From positions 111,889-175,888 of the forward strand of contig NZ_RARC01000012.1 of NCBI RefSeq assembly GCF_003719305.1: a DNA stretch of 64,000 nt, given 5' to 3'. Below the pieces are notes generated by a model that was given only the letters and a program-made list of their open reading frames with translations, ran no database searches and was not told the origin of the DNA. This document shows, one piece after another, positions 8,563 to 16,482 of the stretch. This DNA comes from Mycolicibacterium stellerae. Lineage in GTDB: Bacteria > Actinomycetota > Actinomycetes > Mycobacteriales > Mycobacteriaceae. A program made the translations under genes and the position numbers. Every line of letters begins with the position of its first letter. Positions within the stretch are counted from its first letter, which is position 1.

Positions 8563-10284
8563 ATGGCTGCGCGCCTATGGTCCCTTTCCACTTCGATTGC
8601 CGGCTGGCACGGCGATGAACGGACCGTCGGCTCGCCGCTCAACGATGCCGAGCTGATCGCACTGCGCCGGACCCGGTTGTTCGGCGCGACCGGCACGGTG
8701 TTGATGGCCATCGGCGCCCTCGGCGTCGGCGCCCGACCCGTCGTGCAGGATCCGACGTTCGGGGTCCGGCTCCTCAACCTTCCGTCGCGCATCCAGACCG
8801 TTTCGCTGACCATGACCACCACCGGCGCGGTCATGATGACGCTGGCGTGGTTGATGCTCGGCCGCTTCGCGCTCGGCGAGCGACGGATGACGCGCAGCCA
8901 GCTCGACCGCACGCTGCTGCTGTGGGTGGTTCCGCTGCTCATCGCACCGCCGATGTACAGCAGGGACGTCTACTCCTATCTGGCGCAGAGTGAGATCGCG
9001 ATCAACGGTCTCGACCCATACAAGGTCGGACCCGCAACCGGGCTGGGTCTCGACCACGTCTTCACCCTGTCGGTGCCGACGATGTGGCGCGAGACCCCGG
9101 CGCCCTACGGTCCGTTGTTCTTGTGGTTAGGCCAAGGCATTTCGGCTCTGACGGGCGAGAACATCGTCTTCGCGGTGCTGTGCCACCGGCTTGTGGTCCT
9201 GTTCGGCGTCGGGCTCATCGTGTGGGCGGTGCCGCGGCTGGCACGCCGCTGTGGCGTGGCCGAGGTCAGCGCGCTGTGGCTGGGGGCGGCCAACCCGCTG
9301 CTGATCATGCATCTGGTGGCGGGCATCCACAACGAGGCGTTGATGCTGGGCCTGATGCTCGCCGGCACCGAGTTCGCGCTGCGCGGTGTGTACGCCGACA
9401 CCCCGCTGCTGCCGAAACCGTTGGCCTGGCCGCAGTCTCGCGACCAATGGGTTCGATGGCGTCCAATGGCAATGCTGATCATCGGCGTCGTGCTGATCAC
9501 GTTGTCGTCACAGGTAAAGCTGCCCGGTCTGCTGGCGGTCGGCTTCGTCGCGATGGCCCTGGCGTGTCGCTGGGGCGGCACCTTCAAAGCCTTCGTCATC
9601 GCTGGCGGATCGCTTGCTGCGGTGACGGTCGCGGTGATGGCGGTGATCGGCTGGGCCAGCGGACTGGGATTCGGTTGGCTCTTCACACTGGGCACCGCCA
9701 ACGTCGTCCGCAGCTGGATGTCGGTGCCGACCTTGTTGGCACTGGGCACCGGACAGGTGGGCATCCTGCTCGGGCTGGGCGATCACACCACCGCGGTACT
9801 CGGGCTGACCCGCGGCATCGGTGTGTTCATCATTTCGATCCTGGTGACGTGGCTGCTGTTGGCAGTGCTTCGGGGCCGCCTGCATCCCGTCGGCGGCCTC
9901 GGCGTTGCGCTCGGCATGACCGTCCTGCTGTTCCCCGTGGTGCAGCCCTGGTACGTGCTGTGGGCCGTCATCCCGCTTGCGGCGTGGGCGACACGGCGCT
10001 CATTCCGCAGCACCGCCATCGTCGTCACCCTCGTGGTCGGGATCTTCGGGCCGACCGCCAACGGCGACCGCTTCACCGTCTTCCAGATCCTGCTCGCGAC
10101 CGCTGCCAGCACCGTGATCGTGGCCCTGCTGATCATGATGACCTACTACCGACTGCCGTGGCGGAAGCTGCCGGACCCCGGCCCGGAACGCGCCCTCGCG
10201 CCGGTTACGGGGCCCGTCCCCGTCGAACCTTCGCTACCGCGGCCGCAGGCGGCGAAGGCCGACGCCTACGCTGAATCCCCGTGA
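8563..10284 (+). CDS. mptB: Alpha-(1->6)-mannopyranosyltransferase MptB
   Basis: A 573-residue GT-C membrane glycosyltransferase, counterpart of Rv1459c. In the family it uses polyprenyl-phosphate mannose on the periplasmic side to build the alpha-1,6-mannan core of lipomannan and lipoarabinomannan. It carries about a dozen hydrophobic segments. A GT-C acidic loop motif is visible in PMYSRDVYSYLAQSE after the first helices, and the WLGAANPLLIMHLVAGIHNEA stretch is characteristic. The C-terminal tail is short, proline-rich and cytoplasmic in appearance. The ATG at 8563 fits a leaderless promoter; a GTG lies one codon earlier. It overlaps the ABC ATPase gene by four bases. Confidence 0.92.
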   Translation: MAARLWSLSTSIAGWHGDERTVGSPLNDAELIALRRTRLFGATGTVLMAIGALGVGARPVVQDPTFGVRLLNLPSRIQTVSLTMTTTGAVMMTLAWLMLGRFALGERRMTRSQLDRTLLLWVVPLLIAPPMYSRDVYSYLAQSEIAINGLDPYKVGPATGLGLDHVFTLSVPTMWRETPAPYGPLFLWLGQGISALTGENIVFAVLCHRLVVLFGVGLIVWAVPRLARRCGVAEVSALWLGAANPLLIMHLVAGIHNEALMLGLMLAGTEFALRGVYADTPLLPKPLAWPQSRDQWVRWRPMAMLIIGVVLITLSSQVKLPGLLAVGFVAMALACRWGGTFKAFVIAGGSLAAVTVAVMAVIGWASGLGFGWLFTLGTANVVRSWMSVPTLLALGTGQVGILLGLGDHTTAVLGLTRGIGVFIISILVTWLLLAVLRGRLHPVGGLGVALGMTVLLFPVVQPWYVLWAVIPLAAWATRRSFRSTAIVVTLVVGIFGPTANGDRFTVFQILLATAASTVIVALLIMMTYYRLPWRKLPDPGPERALAPVTGPVPVEPSLPRPQAAKADAYAESP

Positions 10285-11210
10285 CCTCCGGCTCCGCCCC
10301 CGTGCGCCTACGCGGGGTGTGCAAACGGTACGGGGCGACGACCGCGGTCTCCGATCTCGACCTAGAAGTGCAATCCGCCGAGGTACTGGCGCTGCTCGGG
10401 CCCAACGGTGCGGGCAAGACGACCACGGTCGAGATGTGCGAGGGGTTCATCAAACCGGATGCGGGAAGCATCGAAATCCTCGGCCTGAATCCGGTCACCG
10501 ACAACGCGAAGGTCCGTGAGCGCATCGGCGTCATGCTGCAGGGCGGCGGCGCGTACCCGGCGGCGCAGGCCGGTGAGATGCTCAACCTTGTCGCGTCCTA
10601 CAGCGCCGACCCGCTCGACCCGCAGTGGCTGATGGCGACGCTCGGCCTGACGGAGGCGGCGAAGACGACATATCGCCGGCTGTCCGGCGGGCAGCAACAG
10701 CGCCTGGCGCTGGCGTGCGCGGTGGTCGGCCGCCCCGAGCTGGTGTTCCTCGACGAGCCGACCGCAGGCATGGACGCCCATGCACGAATCGTGGTGTGGG
10801 AGTTGATCGATGCGCTTCGCCGTGACGGTGTGACGGTCGTGTTGACCACCCACCAGCTGACCGAGGCCGAGGAGCTGGCCGACCGACTGGTGATCATCGA
10901 CCGCGGCGTCGCGGTGGCGAGCGGCACACCGGCCGAGCTGATGAACAGCGGCGCGGAGAACCAGCTGAGGTTTCGGGCTCCACGGATGCTTGACCTGTCT
11001 CTGCTGATTTCGGCGCTGCCCGAACGCTACAAGGCCTCCGAGCCATCGCCGGGTGAATACCTGGTGGAAGGGCACATCGACCCGCAGGTACTGGCGACGG
11101 TGACCGCGTGGTGCGCACGGCTGAATGTGCTGGCCAACGATATGCGGGTGGAGCAGCGCAGCCTGGAGGACGTATTCCTCGACCTGACCGGGCGGGAGTT
11201 GCGGTCGTGA
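10281..11210 (+). CDS. ABC exporter ATP-binding protein (Rv1458c-like)
   Basis: A 309-residue ATPase of the DrrA/multidrug exporter type. Walker A is LGPNGAGKTTT (about 39-49), the signature is LSGGQQQRL (about 134-142), Walker B is LVFLDEPTAG (about 154-163) and the H-loop is in TTHQLTE. About 90 extra C-terminal residues end in RSLEDVFLDLTGREL, the usual exporter tail. GTG start within the four-base overlap GTGA with mptB, and the stop overlaps the permease start, so the three genes form one unit. Because of the mptB link a role in envelope assembly is plausible, but the substrate is unknown. Confidence 0.9.
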   Translation: MTSGSAPVRLRGVCKRYGATTAVSDLDLEVQSAEVLALLGPNGAGKTTTVEMCEGFIKPDAGSIEILGLNPVTDNAKVRERIGVMLQGGGAYPAAQAGEMLNLVASYSADPLDPQWLMATLGLTEAAKTTYRRLSGGQQQRLALACAVVGRPELVFLDEPTAGMDAHARIVVWELIDALRRDGVTVVLTTHQLTEAEELADRLVIIDRGVAVASGTPAELMNSGAENQLRFRAPRMLDLSLLISALPERYKASEPSPGEYLVEGHIDPQVLATVTAWCARLNVLANDMRVEQRSLEDVFLDLTGRELRS

Positions 11211-11980
11211 CGAATCGCTTTGCGGCGGGGACGTTCACGCCCGATCCGCGTCCGGCAACCGTACCGAAGATGCTGGCCGCGCAGTTCGCGCTCGAATTGA
11301 AGCTGCTGCTGCGCAACGGCGAACAGCTGTTGCTCACGCTGTTCATCCCGATCACGCTCTTGGTCGGGTTGACGCTGCTGCCGTTCGGCTCTTTCGGTCC
11401 GAACCGCGCGGCGACGTTCGTCCCTGCGATCATGTCGCTTGCGGTGATCTCGACGGCGTTCACCGGGCAGGCCATCGCGGTGGCGTTCGACCGCCGCTAC
11501 GGTGCGCTCAAACGAATCGGCGCCACCGCCCTTCCGGTGTGGGGCATCATCGCAGGCAAGTCGCTGGCCGTGGTCACCGTCGTATTTCTGCAGTCGATCG
11601 TGTTGGGCGGCATCGGCTTTGCGCTGGGCTGGCGACCGCACATCGTGGGACTGATGTTGGGGGCGGTCATCATCGCGCTGGGCACCGCAGGTTTCGCGGC
11701 AATGGGGCTGCTGCTCGGCGGCACGCTGCGCGCCGAGATCGTGCTGGCCGTCGCCAACCTGCTGTGGTTCGTTTTCGCCGGGCTTGGCGCACTCACCCTC
11801 GAAGCTCAGGCTGTTCCAGAAGCAGGGCGGTGGTCGGCCCGGCTCACGCCGTCTGGCGCTCTGACCGAGGCACTGACGCAGGCGATGTCGCTGTCGGTGG
11901 ACTGGTTCGGCATCGCCGTGCTCGCCGCGTGGGGCGCCGTGTCAGCGCTATGCGCTCTGCGCTGGTTCCGTTTCACCTGA
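11207..11980 (+). CDS. ABC exporter permease (Rv1457c-like)
   Basis: A 257-residue ABC-2 type permease with six predicted membrane helices, partner of the ATPase just upstream. After a short cytoplasmic lead (FALELKLLLRNGEQ) the first helix is LLLTLFIPITLLVGLTLL. The conserved cytoplasmic loop FDRRYGALKRIGATAL, typical of ABC-2 permeases, lies in the first third. The GTG at 11207 overlaps the ATPase stop (GTGA). The 3' end overlaps the convergent aminotransferase gene by 33 bases. The transported compound is unknown. Confidence 0.88.
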   Translation: MTNRFAAGTFTPDPRPATVPKMLAAQFALELKLLLRNGEQLLLTLFIPITLLVGLTLLPFGSFGPNRAATFVPAIMSLAVISTAFTGQAIAVAFDRRYGALKRIGATALPVWGIIAGKSLAVVTVVFLQSIVLGGIGFALGWRPHIVGLMLGAVIIALGTAGFAAMGLLLGGTLRAEIVLAVANLLWFVFAGLGALTLEAQAVPEAGRWSARLTPSGALTEALTQAMSLSVDWFGIAVLAAWGAVSALCALRWFRFT

Positions 11981-13150
11981 GACCAGCACGCTTTTCACGT
12001 CGGCGACGGCCTCGAGGAAACGCTCGCGTTCATCGGCGCGCGGAGCGACGATGCGCAACGCGTTCGGATGAACCCCGTGAGCGATGCCCAGCACGCGCAC
12101 ACCGATGCCGTGTCGCCGGAAGGCCTCGGCCACGTCTTCGGCACGATCGCAGAAGGCGTACTGGAAGTGAACATTCGCGTTGCACTGAGGCGTGATGCCC
12201 GGCATCCCCGAAAGCACCTCCGCCAGCCAGGCGCTGTCATCGTGCATCCATGCACGCGAGTGCGAGGCCCAGTGAAAGTCGCGCACCGCCGCGCGTACGG
12301 CGTGAACATCGACACCGGACAACCCCCAGTTCTCCTGCTGACCGAACAGCCTCTTCAGGGGTTCGTCGTCAGCGCACCAGGCCACGCCCGCTCTGGTGGC
12401 CGCAATTCCGTAGAACTTCGACGTCGACCGCAGCACAACCAGATTCGGCACATCGCAGCCGAGCGTCGACGCCTCGATCGGATGCGGTGTGAAGTTGATG
12501 TACGACTCGTCGACGACGAGTGTGGCGTTCGGGTGGGCGTCAGCCGCAGCGATCAGGCCCTTCGGGTCAAGCAATGTGCCGGTCGGGTTGTGCGGGTTGG
12601 AGATGATGACGACGCCCGCGGCGTCCAGTGCCGCGTCGACCTGCTCGACCGTGGGTATCTGTTCACCGGATACGGTGAAGCCTCGCCCGGGAAACGCCTT
12701 GAGGTAGTCGGTGTACGCCGGCAGCGGGACACATACATCGGCATGTTCGACTTCTCGGCCCATCGCCCAGATGAACTCGCTTGCTCCCCGTCCGGCGATC
12801 ATCGCGCCGCGTTTCACACCGGTGGCCCACCGGTATAGATCCACGACGCGCTCGGCCGCACCGTACGGGTGCAGCAGCATGTCTGCTGCGGGGATCGAGT
12901 GCAGTGCGGCGACTGCGGCCGGAGCAGGGCCATAGCGGTTGACGCACGTGCTGAGGTCCATGTCGACACCGCGGCGGGGATCGCCTCCTTGGGCACCGAA
13001 CCCGGGGTTGGCGAGCGACTCCGGCGTGCGGGCGACGTGTTGCTGACCGGTCGACGTCGCGTTGGCGGCGAGTTTGATCTGACGCTGTCGCCGCATCTCG
13101 ATCGCCCGGTAAGGCAGCGAATAGCGCTGTGAGGCAGGAAAGTGTGGCAT
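11948..13150 (-). CDS. Class I/II PLP-dependent aminotransferase, HisC/CobD-like
   Basis: A 400-residue fold-type I PLP enzyme. The region ISNPHNPTGTLLD, the Asp in LVVDESYINFT and the Schiff-base lysine motif VLRSTSKFYGIAATRAG are in the order and spacing of histidinol-phosphate aminotransferases and L-threonine-O-3-phosphate decarboxylases. A C-terminal arginine in PNALRIVAPR fits carboxylate binding. It has about 50 extra N-terminal residues before the usual domain start. No his or cob genes are near, so the substrate cannot be named. The ATG at 13150 is used. It converges on, and overlaps, the ABC permease gene. Confidence 0.8.
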   Translation of the reverse strand: MPHFPASQRYSLPYRAIEMRRQRQIKLAANATSTGQQHVARTPESLANPGFGAQGGDPRRGVDMDLSTCVNRYGPAPAAVAALHSIPAADMLLHPYGAAERVVDLYRWATGVKRGAMIAGRGASEFIWAMGREVEHADVCVPLPAYTDYLKAFPGRGFTVSGEQIPTVEQVDAALDAAGVVIISNPHNPTGTLLDPKGLIAAADAHPNATLVVDESYINFTPHPIEASTLGCDVPNLVVLRSTSKFYGIAATRAGVAWCADDEPLKRLFGQQENWGLSGVDVHAVRAAVRDFHWASHSRAWMHDDSAWLAEVLSGMPGITPQCNANVHFQYAFCDRAEDVAEAFRRHGIGVRVLGIAHGVHPNALRIVAPRADERERFLEAVADVKSVLVSGETEPAQSA

Positions 13151-13274
13151 GTCGTCCCCTGTGTCATGGAGTGCACATCGGCGTGCGAGCCAAAAGTAGG
13201 TCGCGCGACCCGACGGGGACAGCGTGGTGGCCTACGCCAGCTGGCGCAGGCACTACTCGTATTCCTTAGCGGTC

Positions 13275-13898
13275 CTATGTGGTCGCGGGTTGGGGCGACA
13301 GAGCCAGCGATGGGAGCAGGTATTCCAACTGGCCGACTTCCTCGATGTTGTGCTTCACCCACGCACGGACCTTGTCGTCAGGAAACCGCCGGCGCACGAT
13401 TCGGTTGACCGGGGCGAGCAGAGCCGACCGCACTCCGAGGTCCATCACAGTCACGTAGTGGGCGCCATGTGCACCGGCCGACCAGGTGTGCTCGAGTTGG
13501 AACACCGGGACGCCTGCGACCCGCTTGACGAGGCGAATGCCCGTCTCGTCGAGTTTCTCGACGCGCGCCGTTTCGTCGATCGTGTACTCGGGCCTGCCGC
13601 CGAAGGCCTCGACCATGCGAAAGCGCGCTCCTTCAGCGACCCCGCCCGTCACCGCCGGCCGGGCCAGTTCCCATTTGATGTGGTCGATGGGATGCCACGC
13701 CAAATAGCGATCGATGATCGCGTCGCCGTAGCGGATCGTGGCGCCAAGATGCGTGAACCAGTCGAGGAGCATTGCCGGTGTCAAGCCACTCAGCGGTTGG
13801 TGGTCGATCGTGACCCTGCGCCGGTGATGCGGCGCATCGGTGTAGCGCACGATCGCGGAATCGATTGGGCGGAGCGGGTACAGAACCGGGCGGCTCAT
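13275..13898 (-). CDS. DAPG hydrolase (PhlG)-like protein
   Basis: A 207-residue protein that I place, with moderate certainty, in the 2,4-diacetylphloroglucinol hydrolase-like family. This group has a Bet v1-like fold, coordinates zinc through His/Glu residues, and cleaves carbon-carbon bonds in acylated aromatics in characterised members. Supporting segments are DRYLAWHPIDHIKWEL (His and acidic residues) and the later LEHTWSAGAHGAHYVTVMD. The ATG at 13898 has GGAGG five bases upstream. It is divergent from a TetR regulator and the shared 90-base gap holds two matching operator-like sites, so it is probably the regulated target. The actual substrate is unknown. Confidence 0.55.
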   Translation of the reverse strand: MSRPVLYPLRPIDSAIVRYTDAPHHRRRVTIDHQPLSGLTPAMLLDWFTHLGATIRYGDAIIDRYLAWHPIDHIKWELARPAVTGGVAEGARFRMVEAFGGRPEYTIDETARVEKLDETGIRLVKRVAGVPVFQLEHTWSAGAHGAHYVTVMDLGVRSALLAPVNRIVRRRFPDDKVRAWVKHNIEEVGQLEYLLPSLALSPQPATT

Positions 13899-13908
13899 CT
13901 CTACCTCC

Positions 13909-13928
13909 AAGATACGATTGCGTTTCTT
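13909..13928. promoter_or_regulatory. Putative TetR operator 1
   Basis: AAGATACG-ATTG-CGTTTCTT: eight-base arms around a four-base spacer with one mismatched pair. It lies within the leader of the DAPG-hydrolase-like gene. The same half-site and spacing recur at 13956-13975. Confidence 0.5.
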
Positions 13929-13966
13929 ATATCGATCACGCTAGCGTGCGGCGATAAGATACGCAA
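13918..13966. repeat. Long inverted repeat with central palindrome between divergent genes
   Basis: Thirteen-base arms (13918-13930 and 13954-13966, one mismatch) flank a perfect 12-base palindrome CACGCTAGCGTG at 13937-13948, nearly concentric with them. The arrangement joins the inner halves of the two TetR operator candidates. Confidence 0.6.
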
Positions 13967-13975
13967 GAGTGTCTT
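13956..13975. promoter_or_regulatory. Putative TetR operator 2
   Basis: AAGATACG-CAAG-AGTGTCTT has the same left half-site and spacing as operator 1, with a weaker right half. It ends just before the ribosome-binding site GGAGGT of the TetR gene, as expected for autoregulation. Confidence 0.45.
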
Positions 13976-13988
13976 CGGAGGTGTGTGG

Positions 13989-14561
13989 GTGAAGCGACGT
14001 CGTGGCGAGGAACTGGACTCGGCGATCAGATCCGCGGTGCTCGACCTGCTCGTCGAGCACGGGCCGGCCGGGGTGACCATGGAAGCCGTCGCCGCGGCGG
14101 CCGGCACCAGCAAGCCGGTGCTTTACCGGCGCTGGCCAGACCGGGCGAGCCTGTTGAGGGACACCCTGCTGCGGGTCGCGACCGCCGCCATCCCACATGA
14201 GGACACCGGCAGCTACCGGGATGACATGCTGGCGATCCTGCGCGGATGGGCGGCCCTCTTCACCGGCCCCAACGCCGAGTTGCTACGCGCCGCCATCGCC
14301 GCCGGCGCGCACGATTCGGAGCTGCGGACGGCGTTCCAGAACGACGTGATCGGCTGGCGCAAGCAGGAGATGGCCGCGATGCTCGCGCGGGGAATCGAGC
14401 GTGGCGATGTGCGTGCCGACGTGCCCGTCGAGATCGCCCGGGAGCTCGGCCAGAGCGTGCTGTGGCACCGCCTACTGATCACGGGCGACCCGATCACCGA
14501 CGAGTTGATCGTTGCGCTCGTCGACGAGGTGCTGGTTCCTTTCGTCGCGCCGCGTGCTTAG
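13989..14561 (+). CDS. TetR/AcrR family transcriptional regulator
   Basis: A 190-residue repressor-type protein. The N-terminal helix-turn-helix domain occupies about residues 8-55, with GVTMEAVAAAAGTSKPVLYRRWPDRASLL being the classical TetR DNA-binding signature. The C-terminal ligand domain resembles the TetR_C_16 type found in many mycobacterial regulators. The GTG at 13989 is chosen because GGAGGT ends six bases upstream; a second GTG two codons earlier would leave no spacing. It is divergent from the DAPG-hydrolase-like gene and likely represses it and itself. Confidence 0.88.
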   Translation: MKRRRGEELDSAIRSAVLDLLVEHGPAGVTMEAVAAAAGTSKPVLYRRWPDRASLLRDTLLRVATAAIPHEDTGSYRDDMLAILRGWAALFTGPNAELLRAAIAAGAHDSELRTAFQNDVIGWRKQEMAAMLARGIERGDVRADVPVEIARELGQSVLWHRLLITGDPITDELIVALVDEVLVPFVAPRA

Positions 14562-14604
14562 GCGCTCCCCTGTCGCGCTACTACGTCCTGTAGTTGCGAT
14601 CCTC

Positions 14605-14610
14605 TACGAT
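14605..14610 (+). promoter_or_regulatory. -10 element, leaderless start of ctaA
   Basis: TACGAT followed by six bases and the GTG at 14617; no ribosome-binding site precedes the GTG. Confidence 0.55.
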
Positions 14611-14616
14611 CGGGCC

Positions 14617-15573
14617 GTGGCCTTCGGACGATCTCTCATGCGCTTGGTGGACGTCCTGCCGGTGCCGAGCCTGCGCACGCAGCGGCTCATCGCCGCCGCG
14701 GTCGTCCTGACCCAGGGCGGCATCGCGGTCACGGGTGCCATCGTCCGGGTCACCGCGTCGGGCCTTGGCTGCCCCACCTGGCCGCAGTGTTTCCCCGGCA
14801 GCTTCACCCCTGTGCCGCACGCCGAAGTGCCCGGTATTCATCAGGCAGTGGAGTTCGGCAACCGGATGATCACCTTCCTCGTCGTACTGACCGCGGCGCT
14901 GGCGGTACTGGCGGTCACTCGCGCCCGTCGTCGACATGAGGTCCTGGTGTACGCCTGGCTGATGCCTGCGTCGACGGTGATGCAGGCCGTCATCGGCGGC
15001 ATCACCGTGCTCACCGGCCTGCTGTGGTGGACCGTCGCGATTCACCTGCTGGTATCGATGGCGATGGTGTGGCTCGCCGTGCTGCTGTACGTGAAAATCG
15101 GCGAGCCGGACGACGGTGTACCTACGGCGCGCGTACCAAAGCCGTTGCGCCAGTTGACGATTCTGACGGCGGTGGTTCTTGCTGCACAGCTGGTCTCCGG
15201 TACGTTTGTCACGGCTGCCGGCCCACACGCCGGCGACAAGAGCATCGAGGACCCAGTTCCTCGGCTGCAGATCGAGATCGTCACCCTGGTGGCGCTGCAT
15301 GCGGCGCTGCTGATTGCCTATCTGGCACTGCTGCTGGGATTGGGCTTCGCACTCCGCAGGGTGGGCGCGGATCGGCAGATCATCAGGCGCCTCGTCGTAC
15401 TGCTGATTCTGGTCGCGGCGCAGGCCCTCGTCGGTCGCGTTCAGTACGCAATCGGCGTACCCGCCGCCCTGGTCGCGATCCACGTTGCGGGGGCGGCCGC
15501 GTGCACGGCGGCCACCTCGGCGCTATGGGCGTCGATGCGAGAACGGACCGAGCCCGAGCCGGTCCAGCGCTGA
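14617..15573 (+). CDS. ctaA: Haem A synthase, COX15/CtaA family
   Basis: A 318-residue membrane enzyme that oxidises the C8 methyl group of haem O to the formyl group of haem A for cytochrome aa3 oxidase. Eight hydrophobic segments are visible. The first helical hairpin holds GAIVRVTASGLGCPTWPQC, with paired cysteines in the following loop, and IHQAVEFGNRM supplies a haem-ligand histidine. A second His is in WWTVAIHLLVSM. It matches Rv1456c. The GTG at 14617 fits a leaderless promoter; an in-frame ATG at 14638 would shorten it by seven residues. Its 3' end overlaps the convergent ATP-grasp gene by 51 bases. Confidence 0.92.
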   Translation: MAFGRSLMRLVDVLPVPSLRTQRLIAAAVVLTQGGIAVTGAIVRVTASGLGCPTWPQCFPGSFTPVPHAEVPGIHQAVEFGNRMITFLVVLTAALAVLAVTRARRRHEVLVYAWLMPASTVMQAVIGGITVLTGLLWWTVAIHLLVSMAMVWLAVLLYVKIGEPDDGVPTARVPKPLRQLTILTAVVLAAQLVSGTFVTAAGPHAGDKSIEDPVPRLQIEIVTLVALHAALLIAYLALLLGLGFALRRVGADRQIIRRLVVLLILVAAQALVGRVQYAIGVPAALVAIHVAGAAACTAATSALWASMRERTEPEPVQR

Positions 15574-16461
15574 CTCGACGCCGACGGCAAACTTGCGTTG
15601 TTGAAGGTCTCGCGTGGCCCGGTTGAGCTGACGCCACCCCAATGACGGCTCGACCAACTCCAACTCGAGCAGCAGCGGATTGTCCGGCCCACCAATCACG
15701 TCGACCCGGGCGTACAGCAGGTCGGTGGCGCTGATCTTCAAATGGGCCGCCGCCGCATCCAGAGCGGCGTGGCCAACGTCCCACAGTTCGAAGTCGGGGT
15801 CGGCGGGGCTCAGCGACTCCTCGGCGTAGGTGCCTGACGGGTCGAACACCGGCCGCTCACCGGCGGGCGGCAGCATTGGCCCCTTGGTGAAGGCGTGCGA
15901 CTGCTCTCCGGCAAGGAAAACCAACGCCGTCTCTCCGGACTCCACCCTGGGGTCGTAGGGCTGGACGAGCACGGTGTTGCCCGCATCGTGCAGCGCGGCG
16001 GCGTGCTCGCGAGCGGAGCGGGCATCGGTAAAGCGCTGTGCACCAACGGATCCCGCCCCAATGGCAGGCTTGACTACCACCTCACCCTTCGGTACGCGCA
16101 CCTTGTCACCCGGCGCGAAGAAGTTGCTCGGCAGGGTCGGCACCCCCGCGTCGATGAGGTCGCCCAGGTAGCGCTTGTCGGTGTTCCACGCGACGACGTC
16201 TGGCGCGTTCAACAGGTTGGCGACCCGGGTACTCCAGCTCAGGAAGTCGTCAAGTCGCTCGATGTAGTCCCAGGTAGCCCGGAGGATGACCAGGTCGGCG
16301 TCGAGTGCCTGCGGGTCGTCCCACGACAGCCACCTGGCGTGCAGTCCGCGCTGTCGCAGGACGGCGACGAGTTCGGCGTCGTCACCGTCGCCCTCCGGCA
16401 GCGCGGGGCAGCCTGCGAGGACGATCCGCGGATGACGGATGTCGGGGCGAGCGAGTTTCAT
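15523..16461 (-). CDS. ATP-grasp domain protein (Rv1455-like)
   Basis: A 312-residue protein with the ATP-grasp fold of glutathione-synthetase-like ligases. ATP-binding segments are KGEVVVKPAIGAGSVGAQRF in the middle and the metal-binding carboxylates in LLYARVDVIGG and LLLELELVEPSLGW near the end. The N-terminal domain starts with RIVLAGCPALPEGDGDD and includes LRATWDYIERLDDFL. Such enzymes join a carboxylate to an amine or thiol through an acyl phosphate; the substrates here are unknown. It is divergent from qor with only 21 bases between the start codons. Its 3' end overlaps ctaA. Confidence 0.8.
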   Translation of the reverse strand: MKLARPDIRHPRIVLAGCPALPEGDGDDAELVAVLRQRGLHARWLSWDDPQALDADLVILRATWDYIERLDDFLSWSTRVANLLNAPDVVAWNTDKRYLGDLIDAGVPTLPSNFFAPGDKVRVPKGEVVVKPAIGAGSVGAQRFTDARSAREHAAALHDAGNTVLVQPYDPRVESGETALVFLAGEQSHAFTKGPMLPPAGERPVFDPSGTYAEESLSPADPDFELWDVGHAALDAAAAHLKISATDLLYARVDVIGGPDNPLLLELELVEPSLGWRQLNRATRDLQQRKFAVGVESALDRLGLGPFSHRRP

Positions 16462-16482
16462 GTCGTAGGGATGATAGACACC

